Positions 39,577 to 48,679 of a stretch of DNA of 64,000 nt are shown in pieces (position 1 is the stretch's first letter; every line of letters begins with the position of its first letter). The position numbers and the translations under genes are program-made. The notes under the pieces are model-generated. The model searched no databases, had not been told where the DNA came from, and worked only from the letters and a program-made list of their open reading frames with translations. The stretch lies in assembly GCA_021205695.1 (NCBI GenBank), contig JAJPXB010000019.1:22544-86543 (forward strand), in the 5' to 3' direction. Origin of the DNA: Clostridiales bacterium. GTDB taxonomy: Bacteria; Bacillota; Clostridia; Oscillospirales; Oscillospiraceae.

Positions 39577-40143
39577 ATGACCGACTGGGAAAACCTTCGG
39601 CGGGAATGTGAGCGCTGCCGCCAGTGTTCTCTGGGGGAGACGCGAACGAACCTGGTCTTTGGAGACGGCAGCACCTCGGCGAAGCTCCTGCTGGTGGGGG
39701 AGGGCCCCGGCCAGCAGGAGGATCTCACCGGCATCCCCTTTGTGGGCCCGGCGGGGCAGCTGCTGGATCAGATGATGGCGATCATCGACCTGGACCGCAC
39801 ACAGTACTACATCACCAACATCGTAAAGTGCCGTCCGCCCCGGAACCGCGACCCGCTGGCGGCGGAGCAGGAGGCGTGCATCGGCTATCTCCGGGAGCAG
39901 ACCCGGCTGCTCCAGCCCCGGGTCATCGTCTGCCTGGGCCGCATTGCCGCCATGCGCCTGATCCGGTCGGACTACCGCATCACCCGGGAGCACGGCCAGT
40001 GGGTGCAGCGGGGCGACGTGTGGATGACCGCCATTTACCACCCCTCCGCCCTCCTGCGGGACGAGAGCAAGCGCCCGGAGACCTTCGACGACCTGATGTC
40101 CATCCGGGACAAGCTGGCGGAGCTGTTTCCGGAGGGAGTGTGA
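39577..40143 (+). CDS. Uracil-DNA glycosylase family 4 (Fe-S)
   Basis: CERCRQCSLGETRTNLVFGDG; GEGPGQQEDLTGIPFVGPAGQLLD; YHPSALLR. Confidence 0.92.
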   Translation: MTDWENLRRECERCRQCSLGETRTNLVFGDGSTSAKLLLVGEGPGQQEDLTGIPFVGPAGQLLDQMMAIIDLDRTQYYITNIVKCRPPRNRDPLAAEQEACIGYLREQTRLLQPRVIVCLGRIAAMRLIRSDYRITREHGQWVQRGDVWMTAIYHPSALLRDESKRPETFDDLMSIRDKLAELFPEGV

Positions 40144-40160
40144 TTTTCCACATAACCCCC

Positions 40161-40189
40161 TTGTGCTTTTCCCCGGTTTATGCTACCAT
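40161..40189 (+). promoter_or_regulatory. Putative promoter of ABC-transporter leader
   Basis: TTGTGC(40161-40166)-17-TACCAT(40184-40189). Confidence 0.5.
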
Positions 40190-40257
40190 ATCACCGACAT
40201 CAGACTCTGACGCCAAAGCAGTGCTGCGGGGGAAGACGGATGCTGCAAGGCCGCAGT

Positions 40258-40286
40258 ACGTCCATGCCCCGGGCATGGACGTTTTT
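40258..40286 (+). terminator. Intrinsic terminator in the leader of the ABC transporter operon
   Basis: ACGTCCATGC cccgg GCATGGACGT followed by TTTT. Confidence 0.8.
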
Positions 40287-40319
40287 GCGTCTGGGGGACA
40301 AAACAGGAGGATATTCACC

Positions 40320-41426
40320 ATGAAAAAGAGACTGCTTGCCCTGCTCATGGCCCTGGCCATGACGCTTGCCCTGGCCGCCTGCGGCAGCACAGAGACAGAG
40401 ACGGCCACGGCGGAGGATGCCGCCGACACCGCCGCAGAGGACGCAACGGAGGAGGAAAACGGAGAGACCGCCGAGCCGGAGGAGACGGAGACGGAGCCTG
40501 AGGCCGCCGAGCCAGAGGAAACAGAAGATTCCGGGGAGGAGAGCGGGGCCGAAACCGTCGTCACCCGCATCGGCTCCCTGAAGGGCCCCACCTCCATCGG
40601 CCTGGTGGAGATGATGAGCTGGGACTCCGCCGACTACAGCTATACCATGGAGACGGACGCCTCCGCCCTGCTGACGGAGATGGTCTCCGGTGAGCTGGAC
40701 ATCGCCCTCATCCCCGCCAACGCCGCCGCCATCTGGAACACCAAGATTGAAGGCGGCGTCACCTGCATCAATGTGAACACCCTGGGGGTGCTGTACGTCA
40801 TCAGTGCGGACGACTCCATCTCCTCCATTGAGGACCTGGCGGGCCGGACGATCTACCTCCCCGGACAGGGGACGTCCCCCGACTATGTGCTCCAGTACCT
40901 TCTGGCCCAGCATGACATGAGCCTGGACGATGTGACGGTGGAATATCAGTCCGAGGCCACAGAGGTCATCGCCGCCCTCACCGCCGACCCGGAGGGGGTG
41001 GGCCTGCTGCCCCAGCCGTCTGTCACCGCCGCCCTGAACAAGCTGGAGGGCTTCTCCATCGTGCTCGACCTCACCGAGGAGTGGGGCAAGGTGTCCGACA
41101 CCGATCTGATCACCGGCGTCACCGTGGTGCGCACCGCCTTCCTGGAGGAGTACCCGGAGGCGGTGGCCCAGTTCCTGGCCGACCACCTGACCAGCACCAC
41201 CGCCGCCAACGAGGATGTGAGCGCCACCGCCCAGCGCATGGTCGATCTGGGCATCATGGACAGCGTCGCCGTGGCGGAAACCGCCATCCCCTACTGCAAC
41301 GTCACCTGCGTCACCGGACAGGATATGAAGGATATGGTCTCCGCCTATCTCCAGGTGCTGTACGACCTGGAGCCCTCCTCCGTGGGCGGGGAGCTGCCGG
41401 GGGACGCATTCTATTACCTTGGGTAA
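40320..41426 (+). CDS. ABC transporter substrate-binding lipoprotein (SsuA/THI5-like)
   Basis: Lipobox ALAACG; GSLKGPTSIGLVEMM; acidic linker. Confidence 0.85.
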   Translation: MKKRLLALLMALAMTLALAACGSTETETATAEDAADTAAEDATEEENGETAEPEETETEPEAAEPEETEDSGEESGAETVVTRIGSLKGPTSIGLVEMMSWDSADYSYTMETDASALLTEMVSGELDIALIPANAAAIWNTKIEGGVTCINVNTLGVLYVISADDSISSIEDLAGRTIYLPGQGTSPDYVLQYLLAQHDMSLDDVTVEYQSEATEVIAALTADPEGVGLLPQPSVTAALNKLEGFSIVLDLTEEWGKVSDTDLITGVTVVRTAFLEEYPEAVAQFLADHLTSTTAANEDVSATAQRMVDLGIMDSVAVAETAIPYCNVTCVTGQDMKDMVSAYLQVLYDLEPSSVGGELPGDAFYYLG

Positions 41427-42183
41427 GCCGGGGTTGAAGAAGCTGCTCATCGCCCTGGGATGGCTGGCCCTCTGGCAGCTGGCCAGCCTCTGGGTGAACC
41501 AGAGCGTCATTCTCGCCGGTCCGGCGGAGGCGTTCCGGGCGCTGCTGGAGCTGATCGTCACCGCCGCGTTCTGGCAGACGGTGCTGTTCACCTTCCTGCG
41601 CATCCTGGGGGGATTCCTCCTGGCCTTTGCCGCCGGGCTGGCCGCCGGGGGACTGGCCCACCGGGTCCCCCTGGTGGGGGACATCCTGGCCCCGGCGGTG
41701 ACGGCCATGAAGTCGGTGCCCGTGGCCTGCTTCGTCATTCTGGCCCTGGTGTGGGTGGGCTCCCAGAATCTGACCTTTCTCATCGTCTTTCTGGTGGCCT
41801 TCCCCATCCTCTACCTCCAGACGAGGGAGGGTCTGGAGCGGGCAGACCGGCAGCTGCTGGAGATGAGCCGGGTGTTCCGCATCTCCCCCTGGCGGCGGTT
41901 CCGGTATGTCTATCTCCCCGCCCTGCTGCCCTCGCTGACCAGCGGGTGCCAGCTGGCCCTGGGGATGAGCTGGAAGTCCGGGGTGGCGGCGGAGGTCATC
42001 GGCACGCCGCTCCACTCCATCGGGCAGCAGCTCTACTTCGCCAAGATCTACCTGGAGATCGACGACCTGTTTGCCTGGACCTTCGTGATCCTGGCCCTGA
42101 GCGCCCTGTTTGAGCGGGCGTTTCTCTGGCTGCTGGGCCAAGCCGCCCGGAGATTGGAGGGGACCGATGATCTACGGCTGTGA
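41419..42183 (+). CDS. ABC transporter permease (SsuC-like)
   Basis: BPD-type TM protein with EAA-like loop ADRQLLEMSRVFRISPWRRFRYVYLPALLP. Confidence 0.9.
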   Translation: MGKPGLKKLLIALGWLALWQLASLWVNQSVILAGPAEAFRALLELIVTAAFWQTVLFTFLRILGGFLLAFAAGLAAGGLAHRVPLVGDILAPAVTAMKSVPVACFVILALVWVGSQNLTFLIVFLVAFPILYLQTREGLERADRQLLEMSRVFRISPWRRFRYVYLPALLPSLTSGCQLALGMSWKSGVAAEVIGTPLHSIGQQLYFAKIYLEIDDLFAWTFVILALSALFERAFLWLLGQAARRLEGTDDLRL

Positions 42184-42736
42184 GGGATTGACCAAGCGCT
42201 ACGGCCCGCTGACCGTGCTGGACGGGGTGAGCCTGTCCTTCCCCGCCGGGGCCTGCGTGGCGGTCATGGCCCCCTCCGGCGGGGGAAAGACCACCCTGTT
42301 CCGTCTGCTGGCGGGGCTGGAAACCCCGGACGAGGGGCGTATTCTGGGCTTTGACCGGGCGAGGGTCTCCATGGTCTTTCAGGAGGACCGGCTGTGCGAG
42401 CACCTCTCCCCGGTGACCAACGTGGCTCTGGTGCAGGCAAAGCCGGACAGAGCGGCCGTTCGACGGGAGCTGGCGTCCGTTCTCCCGTCCGACTGCCTGG
42501 ACAGGCCGGTCAGCACCCTCTCCGGAGGGATGAAACGGCGGACGGCCATCGTCCGGGCGGTGCTGGCCCCCTCGGACGTGCTGCTCCTGGACGAGCCGTT
42601 CACCGGCCTGGACGAGGAGACGAGAGGCCGGGTCATCCGGTATGTGCGCCAGCGGCAGAACGGTCGCCTGCTGCTCATGACCACCCACATCCGGGAGGAG
42701 GCCCTGGCCCTGGGGGCGGAGATCATCGGCCTTTAG
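42167..42736 (+). CDS. ABC transporter ATP-binding protein (SsuB-like)
   Basis: APSGGGKTTLFRLLAGLE; VFQEDRL; STLSGGMKRR. Confidence 0.92.
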   Translation: MIYGCEGLTKRYGPLTVLDGVSLSFPAGACVAVMAPSGGGKTTLFRLLAGLETPDEGRILGFDRARVSMVFQEDRLCEHLSPVTNVALVQAKPDRAAVRRELASVLPSDCLDRPVSTLSGGMKRRTAIVRAVLAPSDVLLLDEPFTGLDEETRGRVIRYVRQRQNGRLLLMTTHIREEALALGAEIIGL

Positions 42737-42748
42737 AGGATGCCCTGC

Positions 42749-42794
42749 AAAAAAGCTGCACCCCACCGGGAGCCCCGGCAGGGTGCAGCTTTTA
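42749..42794. terminator. Bidirectional intrinsic terminator
   Basis: AAAAAAGCTGCACCC...GGGTGCAGCTTTTAT between convergent genes. Confidence 0.8.
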
Positions 42795-42813
42795 TCCGGT
42801 TATAAGCCGCCGA

Positions 42814-44418
42814 CTACGAATCGCCGGCCTCGTCCTCCGCCTCAGGGAGAGAGGAAACGCCTCCCTGATACTCGCTCTCGCTCTGGTCGATGACCCACTC
42901 GTGGTTGAAGAAGGTGAACACGGTGGTCTCCGTCACCCGGGAGGCGACCACCACCTCGTCTCCCGCCTCCACGCCCCAGAGGATCTGGACCTGATCCTGA
43001 CTGGTCAGGCCCACCTCCACGGAGACGGCGCTGGTCAGGCCGTCGCCGTAGGCGATCTCCACGGAACGGGTGCCGTCGGACTGAATGGTCAGAGCCTGGA
43101 TGGGGATGAGTACGGCGTTCTCCGCCTCGTCCAGGATGATGACGGCGTCGCAGGCGTCTCCCACCTGGAGGCCCTGGGCATTTTCCAGGGAGACGGTGAC
43201 GGCACAGACCGTCTCATCATCCGAGTCCCCGGCGGTATCGGCGACCTCAGTCACCTGGCCGGTGTAGGTGGCGTCCACCTCGTCGGCCTCGTTGGCGAAG
43301 GTCAGCTCCGCGTCCTGGCCCGCCTGAACCTGCTTAATCTCCTGCTCCGAGACCAGCAGCTGAACCTGGAAGGAGCTGGTGGAGGTGATGGAGCAGACCT
43401 GCGCCTCCGCCTCCACGGTCTGACCCACGGTCAGGGTCAGATCGGTGACGATGCCGCTGGCCTTCGCCGTCAGCTCCGGCTTCTCCCGGAACTGGCGGAG
43501 GCGATACAGCTCCGCCGCCAGGGACTCCCGCTGCTCCGTCAGGGAGCTCCAGGTCTCGTCATAGGTCTCGTCCACGCAGCGGACGAGAGGGTCGCCCTCG
43601 GCGACCTCGTCTCCGACCGCTACCAGAATGGCAGAGACGATGCCGCTCTCCCATGCGATGAGCGCCGGACTATTGGAGGCGACGGTCCCGCTGCCCAGCG
43701 CGGCCCCGTCCGCTCCGGTGACGGCGGCAGTCTCCCCGATGGGACGGCTGGCGCTGTCCGGGAAGGTGACGACGGCGACGCCGGCCTCGGCGTTCACCGA
43801 GTCCACCGAACCCTCGATCTCCTCATCTCCCAGCGTGACGGTGACGGCATCTCCCGCCCGGAGGTCGACGTCCTCCCCCAGGGTCAGCTCCACCCGGAGC
43901 AGACCGTCGGTGGACAGCTCCAGCAGGCCGCCGTATGCGGCGGTCACCTCTTTGGCCAGGTCGCCCCGGTCGGCGTAGATCGCCTTGACCAGACCGGCGG
44001 TCTCGGCGGTGAGCTGCGCCCCGCCGCCCTGCTCCGTCTCCGCCAGCTGAGCGTCCAGCGCCTCCAGCTGATCCAGCAGGGACTCGATCTGTGCGGTCAG
44101 GTCGTCGGTGTCATAGGTGGCCAGCACGTCCCCGGCCTCCACCACGTCTCCCTCGCTGACGTCCACCGAGGCGATCACGCCGCTGTATGTGGCGGTCACC
44201 GGTTCGCTGCTGGCGGACTGGACGTTGCCGGAGGCGGACACCGTCTCCCGAATGGTTCCGGTGACGGCAGTTTCGGTATCCACCTCTACTGTGGTGTCCA
44301 CCCTGGCCCCGCCGCCCTGGATAAAGGGGATCAGGAAAATCAGGGCGACCAAAAGGATCGCCCCCAGCACCAGCCACCGTTTTTGCAGCGCTGGGCGCTT
44401 TTCGCCTGATTCCGTCAT
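42814..44418 (-). CDS. HlyD/MacA-like efflux periplasmic adaptor
   Basis: N-terminal TM; VTATYSGVIASVDVSEGDVVEAGDVLATYD lipoyl-like motif. Confidence 0.85.
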   Translation of the reverse strand: MTESGEKRPALQKRWLVLGAILLVALIFLIPFIQGGGARVDTTVEVDTETAVTGTIRETVSASGNVQSASSEPVTATYSGVIASVDVSEGDVVEAGDVLATYDTDDLTAQIESLLDQLEALDAQLAETEQGGGAQLTAETAGLVKAIYADRGDLAKEVTAAYGGLLELSTDGLLRVELTLGEDVDLRAGDAVTVTLGDEEIEGSVDSVNAEAGVAVVTFPDSASRPIGETAAVTGADGAALGSGTVASNSPALIAWESGIVSAILVAVGDEVAEGDPLVRCVDETYDETWSSLTEQRESLAAELYRLRQFREKPELTAKASGIVTDLTLTVGQTVEAEAQVCSITSTSSFQVQLLVSEQEIKQVQAGQDAELTFANEADEVDATYTGQVTEVADTAGDSDDETVCAVTVSLENAQGLQVGDACDAVIILDEAENAVLIPIQALTIQSDGTRSVEIAYGDGLTSAVSVEVGLTSQDQVQILWGVEAGDEVVVASRVTETTVFTFFNHEWVIDQSESEYQGGVSSLPEAEDEAGDS

Positions 44419-44561
44419 GTTGATTCCTCCTGCATCCGCCGGGGACTCAACTCCGGCGGCCTGTCTCTGTGTTCGTTGGCAGTATCATACTGCGTTTGCC
44501 CCAAAAAAGCATGAACAAAGGTTAAAAATTGAGAAAGCTGTCAGGTTTGCCGTTGCCCCTG

Positions 44562-46334
44562 TCACATCCGGTCGGGGGCGGAGAAGCCCAGCAGGTCGAT
44601 GGCCGTCTCCAGCACATGAAGCACCAGCCGGATGAGGGCGATATACCCCGCCTGGCGCCTTGCGTCCGGCTCCTTCATAATGTTGTGCTCCACATAGAAC
44701 TGGTTCAGAGCGCCCGTCAGGTCGTAGATATAGCGGCACAGGCGGCTGGGGGATTTCTGGTCGTATGCCTCGTACACCGCCTCGTTGAAGCGGCAGAGGG
44801 CCAGGGCCAGGCCGGTCTCGCTCCGGCTCTCCGGGGGCAGGATGCGTCCGGCCTCCGCCTCCGGGAAGGCGGCGGCATATTTGGCGAGGATGGACTTGAT
44901 CCGCACCATGGTGTACATGATATACGGGCCGGTGTTCCCTTCAAAGGCGGTGAACTTCTCGATGTCGAAGATATAGTCCTTGGCGGGCTGGTTGGACAGG
45001 TCGCCGTATTTGATGGCGGCCAACCCCACCTTGTCGGCGATCTCCCGCAGCTCCTCCTCGGCCAGGCTGGGGTTGGCGGCCCTGGACTTGTCATAGACCG
45101 CCTGGCTCACGTCCTCCAACAGATATTCCAGCCGGAGCACGCCCCCCTCCCGGGTCTTGAAGGGCTTGCCGTCCTTGCCGTTCATGGTGCCGAAGCCCAC
45201 ATATTCCAGACTGCATTTGTCCCGATCCACCAGCCCCGTCTTGTAGGCGCAGCGGAACACCCGGACGTAGTGAAGCTCCTGGCGCTTGTCCGCCAGATAG
45301 ATCATCCGGTCGGGGTGGAAGTCCGCCTCCCGCTGGACGATGGTGGCCAGGTCGGTAGTCTCGTACTGGGCGGCCCCGTCGGACTTCAGGATGAGGCAGG
45401 GAGGGACCTCCCGGGTGTCGCTCTCCTCCTGCACGTCCACCACAAGGGCGCCGTCACTGAGGTAGGCGTAGCCCCCCCTCTTCATGGCGTCCACCATGGG
45501 AGGGATATAGGGCTGCGCGTCGCTCTCCCCATACCACAGGTCAAAATCCACGTCCAGCCGCCGATAGTTCCGCTTCAAATCGGCCACGGAGACGTCGACG
45601 ATGTGCCGCCACAGGGCGCGATAGCCGGGGCGGCCGCTTTGCAGCTCCCAGGTGGCGTTCTGGGCCGCCTTCCGGTAGTCCTCATCCACCTTGCACCGAG
45701 CGCTGGCGGCGGGGTAGATCTCCTCCAGGTCGGAGATGGTGAAGGGGGCCTCCTGGGGATACGGCCCCGTGAAGCTCTCATCAAAATAGGGCAGCTCCGG
45801 CTGACGGCAGCGCAGCTCGGTGATGATCTGGCCCATCTGGAGGCCCCAGTCCCCCAGATGTACGTCTCCGATGACCCTGTGGCCCAGGAAACGGCAGGTG
45901 CGCTTGATGCTCTCCCCGATGATGGCGGAGCGGAGATGCCCCACATGGAGGGGCTTTGCCACGTTGGGGCCGCCGTAGTCCACCACGATGGTCAGGGGAT
46001 GCTCCGCCTGCTCCACCCCCCGGAGGGGGTCGGCATCCAGCTCGGCCAGACGATCTGCCAGGAAGTCGGGGCTGAGATTCAGGTTGAGAAAGCCGGGGCG
46101 GACGGCCTCCAGCATGGAGAACATGGGATTGACGCCCACTGCCGCCGCCACCTCCTGGGCGATGACCAGAGGGGCCTTGTGGTACTGTTTGGCCCCGGCC
46201 ATGGCGCCGTTGCACTGGTATTGGCACAGGTCGGGACGGTTGGAGACGGTGGCCCGGCCCAGGGCGGGGTCGTACCCGGCGTCGGCAAAGCCCTGGGCCA
46301 GGACAGCGGAGATTTGATCGATCAAGGTTTTCAT
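44562..46334 (-). CDS. argS: Arginine--tRNA ligase
   Basis: DYGGPNVAKPLHVGHLRSAIIGESI; GDVHLGDWGLQMG. Confidence 0.98.
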   Translation of the reverse strand: MKTLIDQISAVLAQGFADAGYDPALGRATVSNRPDLCQYQCNGAMAGAKQYHKAPLVIAQEVAAAVGVNPMFSMLEAVRPGFLNLNLSPDFLADRLAELDADPLRGVEQAEHPLTIVVDYGGPNVAKPLHVGHLRSAIIGESIKRTCRFLGHRVIGDVHLGDWGLQMGQIITELRCRQPELPYFDESFTGPYPQEAPFTISDLEEIYPAASARCKVDEDYRKAAQNATWELQSGRPGYRALWRHIVDVSVADLKRNYRRLDVDFDLWYGESDAQPYIPPMVDAMKRGGYAYLSDGALVVDVQEESDTREVPPCLILKSDGAAQYETTDLATIVQREADFHPDRMIYLADKRQELHYVRVFRCAYKTGLVDRDKCSLEYVGFGTMNGKDGKPFKTREGGVLRLEYLLEDVSQAVYDKSRAANPSLAEEELREIADKVGLAAIKYGDLSNQPAKDYIFDIEKFTAFEGNTGPYIMYTMVRIKSILAKYAAAFPEAEAGRILPPESRSETGLALALCRFNEAVYEAYDQKSPSRLCRYIYDLTGALNQFYVEHNIMKEPDARRQAGYIALIRLVLHVLETAIDLLGFSAPDRM

Positions 46335-46631
46335 GTACAGCTTCCCTCTCGGCGTCTCCGGCGGGACGATCGCCGCAGAACGCAAATTTCACTGTCCGTC
46401 ATTTTAGCACAACTCCCATTGCCCGGTCAACCGGTCTTGCCGCCGGTTTCGGGACAAAAACGGGGATTTACGGGGATTTTTTCACCGGCAAGGACACGCT
46501 GAGGGCAGACGTTCCCGCAAAGAGATGCGCCGTCTGCCCCAAATGCCCGATTGCCATTTGCGGCGGAATATGGTATACTTCACACATTAAAGCGGCAAAG
46601 CTAAACAATCCTTTCATTGTCAGGCTGGCCC

Positions 46632-46660
46632 TTGACAATCTCCCGGGGAGACGGTAGCAT
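46632..46660 (+). promoter_or_regulatory. Promoter of HExxH lipoprotein gene
   Basis: TTGACA(46632-46637)-17-TAGCAT(46655-46660). Confidence 0.65.
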
Positions 46661-46701
46661 AGGGGAAGAAAACAACCTTTCCAAAAGGGGGGATTCCCCA
46701 T

Positions 46702-48615
46702 ATGAAAAAGACCGTTCTCGCCGTTCTGCTGGCGCTGGCCGTGACCCTCTCCGGCTGCGCGCTCCCACAGGAGACGGACAACGGGGCGGAGATCGCCCCA
46801 AACGTCTCGGCGGACGAGGGGACAGAGCGCCCGGCCTCGGAGCCGGAGGCCTCCGCGGAGGAGGCGTTCGACCTGTCCGATGCGGCCGTCCCCGGGGCGG
46901 AGGGCTTTTATGAGCTGAGTCTGCTGCCCCAGCTCGCTGAGCTGGACATTGCGGACATGGCCCTGCTGGACGAGAACACCGTCCTGTTCCTCACCGGAGC
47001 GCAGCAGGACACCCTGCTCACTCTGGATTTGGAGACCGGAGCGGTAGAAACATTATGTCAACTGAACTGGTCGGAGAGCATCTCCGCCGACAGCGCCGAC
47101 CCGGCGGAGGACTGGAGCTGGTGCAGCCGGTATCTCATTTCGGCGGAACCCATCGTCGTCGTCAGCTCCGGCCAGGAGGAGCAGTGCTTTCTGGTGCGGG
47201 AGGACGGGACGGCGCAGGAGCTTCCCGTCTCCTATGACGACGGCGCCCCCGACTACTACAGCGGGGTATATACGAAAGACGCCCTCTACTGGTACGTCTC
47301 CGGCAGCTATGGCCTCCGGCGGATGGATCTGGACACCCTGGAGATCGCCCAGGTGGGCGCCGTCCCGGTGAGCTATCTCTATATCTGGCTGGAGGGGCTG
47401 ACCGCGGAGGGGGAGGCGGTGCTGTCCGCCGACACCGCCGACGGACAGGCGGTGACTCTGGTGATGAGTCTGGAGACCGGGGAACTGCGCAGGGTCTATG
47501 ACGGCGCCTGCGCCGAGGCCCTCGCCTGCCGGTGGGAGGTCATGACGGATGCGGCGGAGCGTTCCGTGACCGATTTCACCCTGACCGCCTGTGCCGGAAC
47601 ACAGCAGGCGGAAGGGAGATTTTCCGCCTCTCTGCTCTCCCGATACCCGGATACGATTTCGGCTGAGGAGTATGTGGGCTGGCTCTGCCCGGCCCGGCAG
47701 GGCCAGGTCTCCGGCAGGAGCCTGCTCTATATGGAGTGGGCGGACGGCGTCCAGACCCCGATCCTCTGGGATTACGGGACAGGAAATCTGACGGACGGGG
47801 AGACGGAGGAGCTGACCTCGCTCCGGCCGGAGAGCTACAGCGACACGACGGAGCGGGCGGTCCGGCTGTCGGAGCAGTACGGCGTGTACATCTACACGGG
47901 GGAGGCGGTGCTGGACGTCGCCTTCCCGGACTATACCCTGTCCGTCTGCGCCGACGCCGCCAGCATCGACGCCGCCCTGGACGCCCTGGAGGCGGCCTTT
48001 TCCCGCTATCCGGAGGGCTATCTGGAGCAGCTGGGGGGCAGCGACACCCGGGGGATCTGCTTCTACCTCTCCGGGACCATGACCCCCAACGACCCTGGCC
48101 AGAATATCGCCAATCCCGGCGGGCTGTCCTGCCAGGTGGGGGATCTGGAGCTGATCGCGCTGGACGCCAGCGGGTATGTCCGCGCCCAGGATGTGATCCA
48201 TGAGCTGACTCATATCCTGGATCACCAGCTCTGGCTGGCTCTGGACGAGGAGATTTGGAACGCCATGAACCCGGAGGGGTTTGAATACCACTACGCCTAC
48301 ATCGACGAGGACGGCGTGAGCTACGAGTGGGGGGACACCACCTATACCGCCGACGGCTCGGCCTACTACAACGGGGACGTGGAGAGCGTCTATTTTGTGG
48401 ACGCCTACTCCACCACCTACCCCACGGAGGACCGGGCCAGACTGATGGAATATCTGCTGGCCGACCCGGACAGCGGGCCGAACAGATGGTTCTCCAGCTC
48501 CCATATCCAGGAAAAGCTGACCTGGCACTTCTCTCTCATCCGGTCAGAGTTTGACACTGCCGGCTGGCCGGAGCAGACCGTCTGGGAGGCGGAGCTGGCG
48601 GAAGCGGCGGGGTGA
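46702..48615 (+). CDS. Lipoprotein with C-terminal HExxH putative zinc-metallopeptidase domain
   Basis: Lipobox TLSGCA; DVIHELTHILDHQLW. Confidence 0.7.
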   Translation: MKKTVLAVLLALAVTLSGCALPQETDNGAEIAPNVSADEGTERPASEPEASAEEAFDLSDAAVPGAEGFYELSLLPQLAELDIADMALLDENTVLFLTGAQQDTLLTLDLETGAVETLCQLNWSESISADSADPAEDWSWCSRYLISAEPIVVVSSGQEEQCFLVREDGTAQELPVSYDDGAPDYYSGVYTKDALYWYVSGSYGLRRMDLDTLEIAQVGAVPVSYLYIWLEGLTAEGEAVLSADTADGQAVTLVMSLETGELRRVYDGACAEALACRWEVMTDAAERSVTDFTLTACAGTQQAEGRFSASLLSRYPDTISAEEYVGWLCPARQGQVSGRSLLYMEWADGVQTPILWDYGTGNLTDGETEELTSLRPESYSDTTERAVRLSEQYGVYIYTGEAVLDVAFPDYTLSVCADAASIDAALDALEAAFSRYPEGYLEQLGGSDTRGICFYLSGTMTPNDPGQNIANPGGLSCQVGDLELIALDASGYVRAQDVIHELTHILDHQLWLALDEEIWNAMNPEGFEYHYAYIDEDGVSYEWGDTTYTADGSAYYNGDVESVYFVDAYSTTYPTEDRARLMEYLLADPDSGPNRWFSSSHIQEKLTWHFSLIRSEFDTAGWPEQTVWEAELAEAAG

Positions 48616-48679
48616 GGGACGCACCACAGGATCAAAATCACCGGGGCTGATACGCTCCGGAAAAAAGAGGCGACCATAC

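Noticed and set aside
39624-40319. N-terminal extension of the substrate-binding protein ORF
   Set aside because: Out-of-frame overlap of the family-4 UDG gene; lipoprotein signal peptide begins at 40320.
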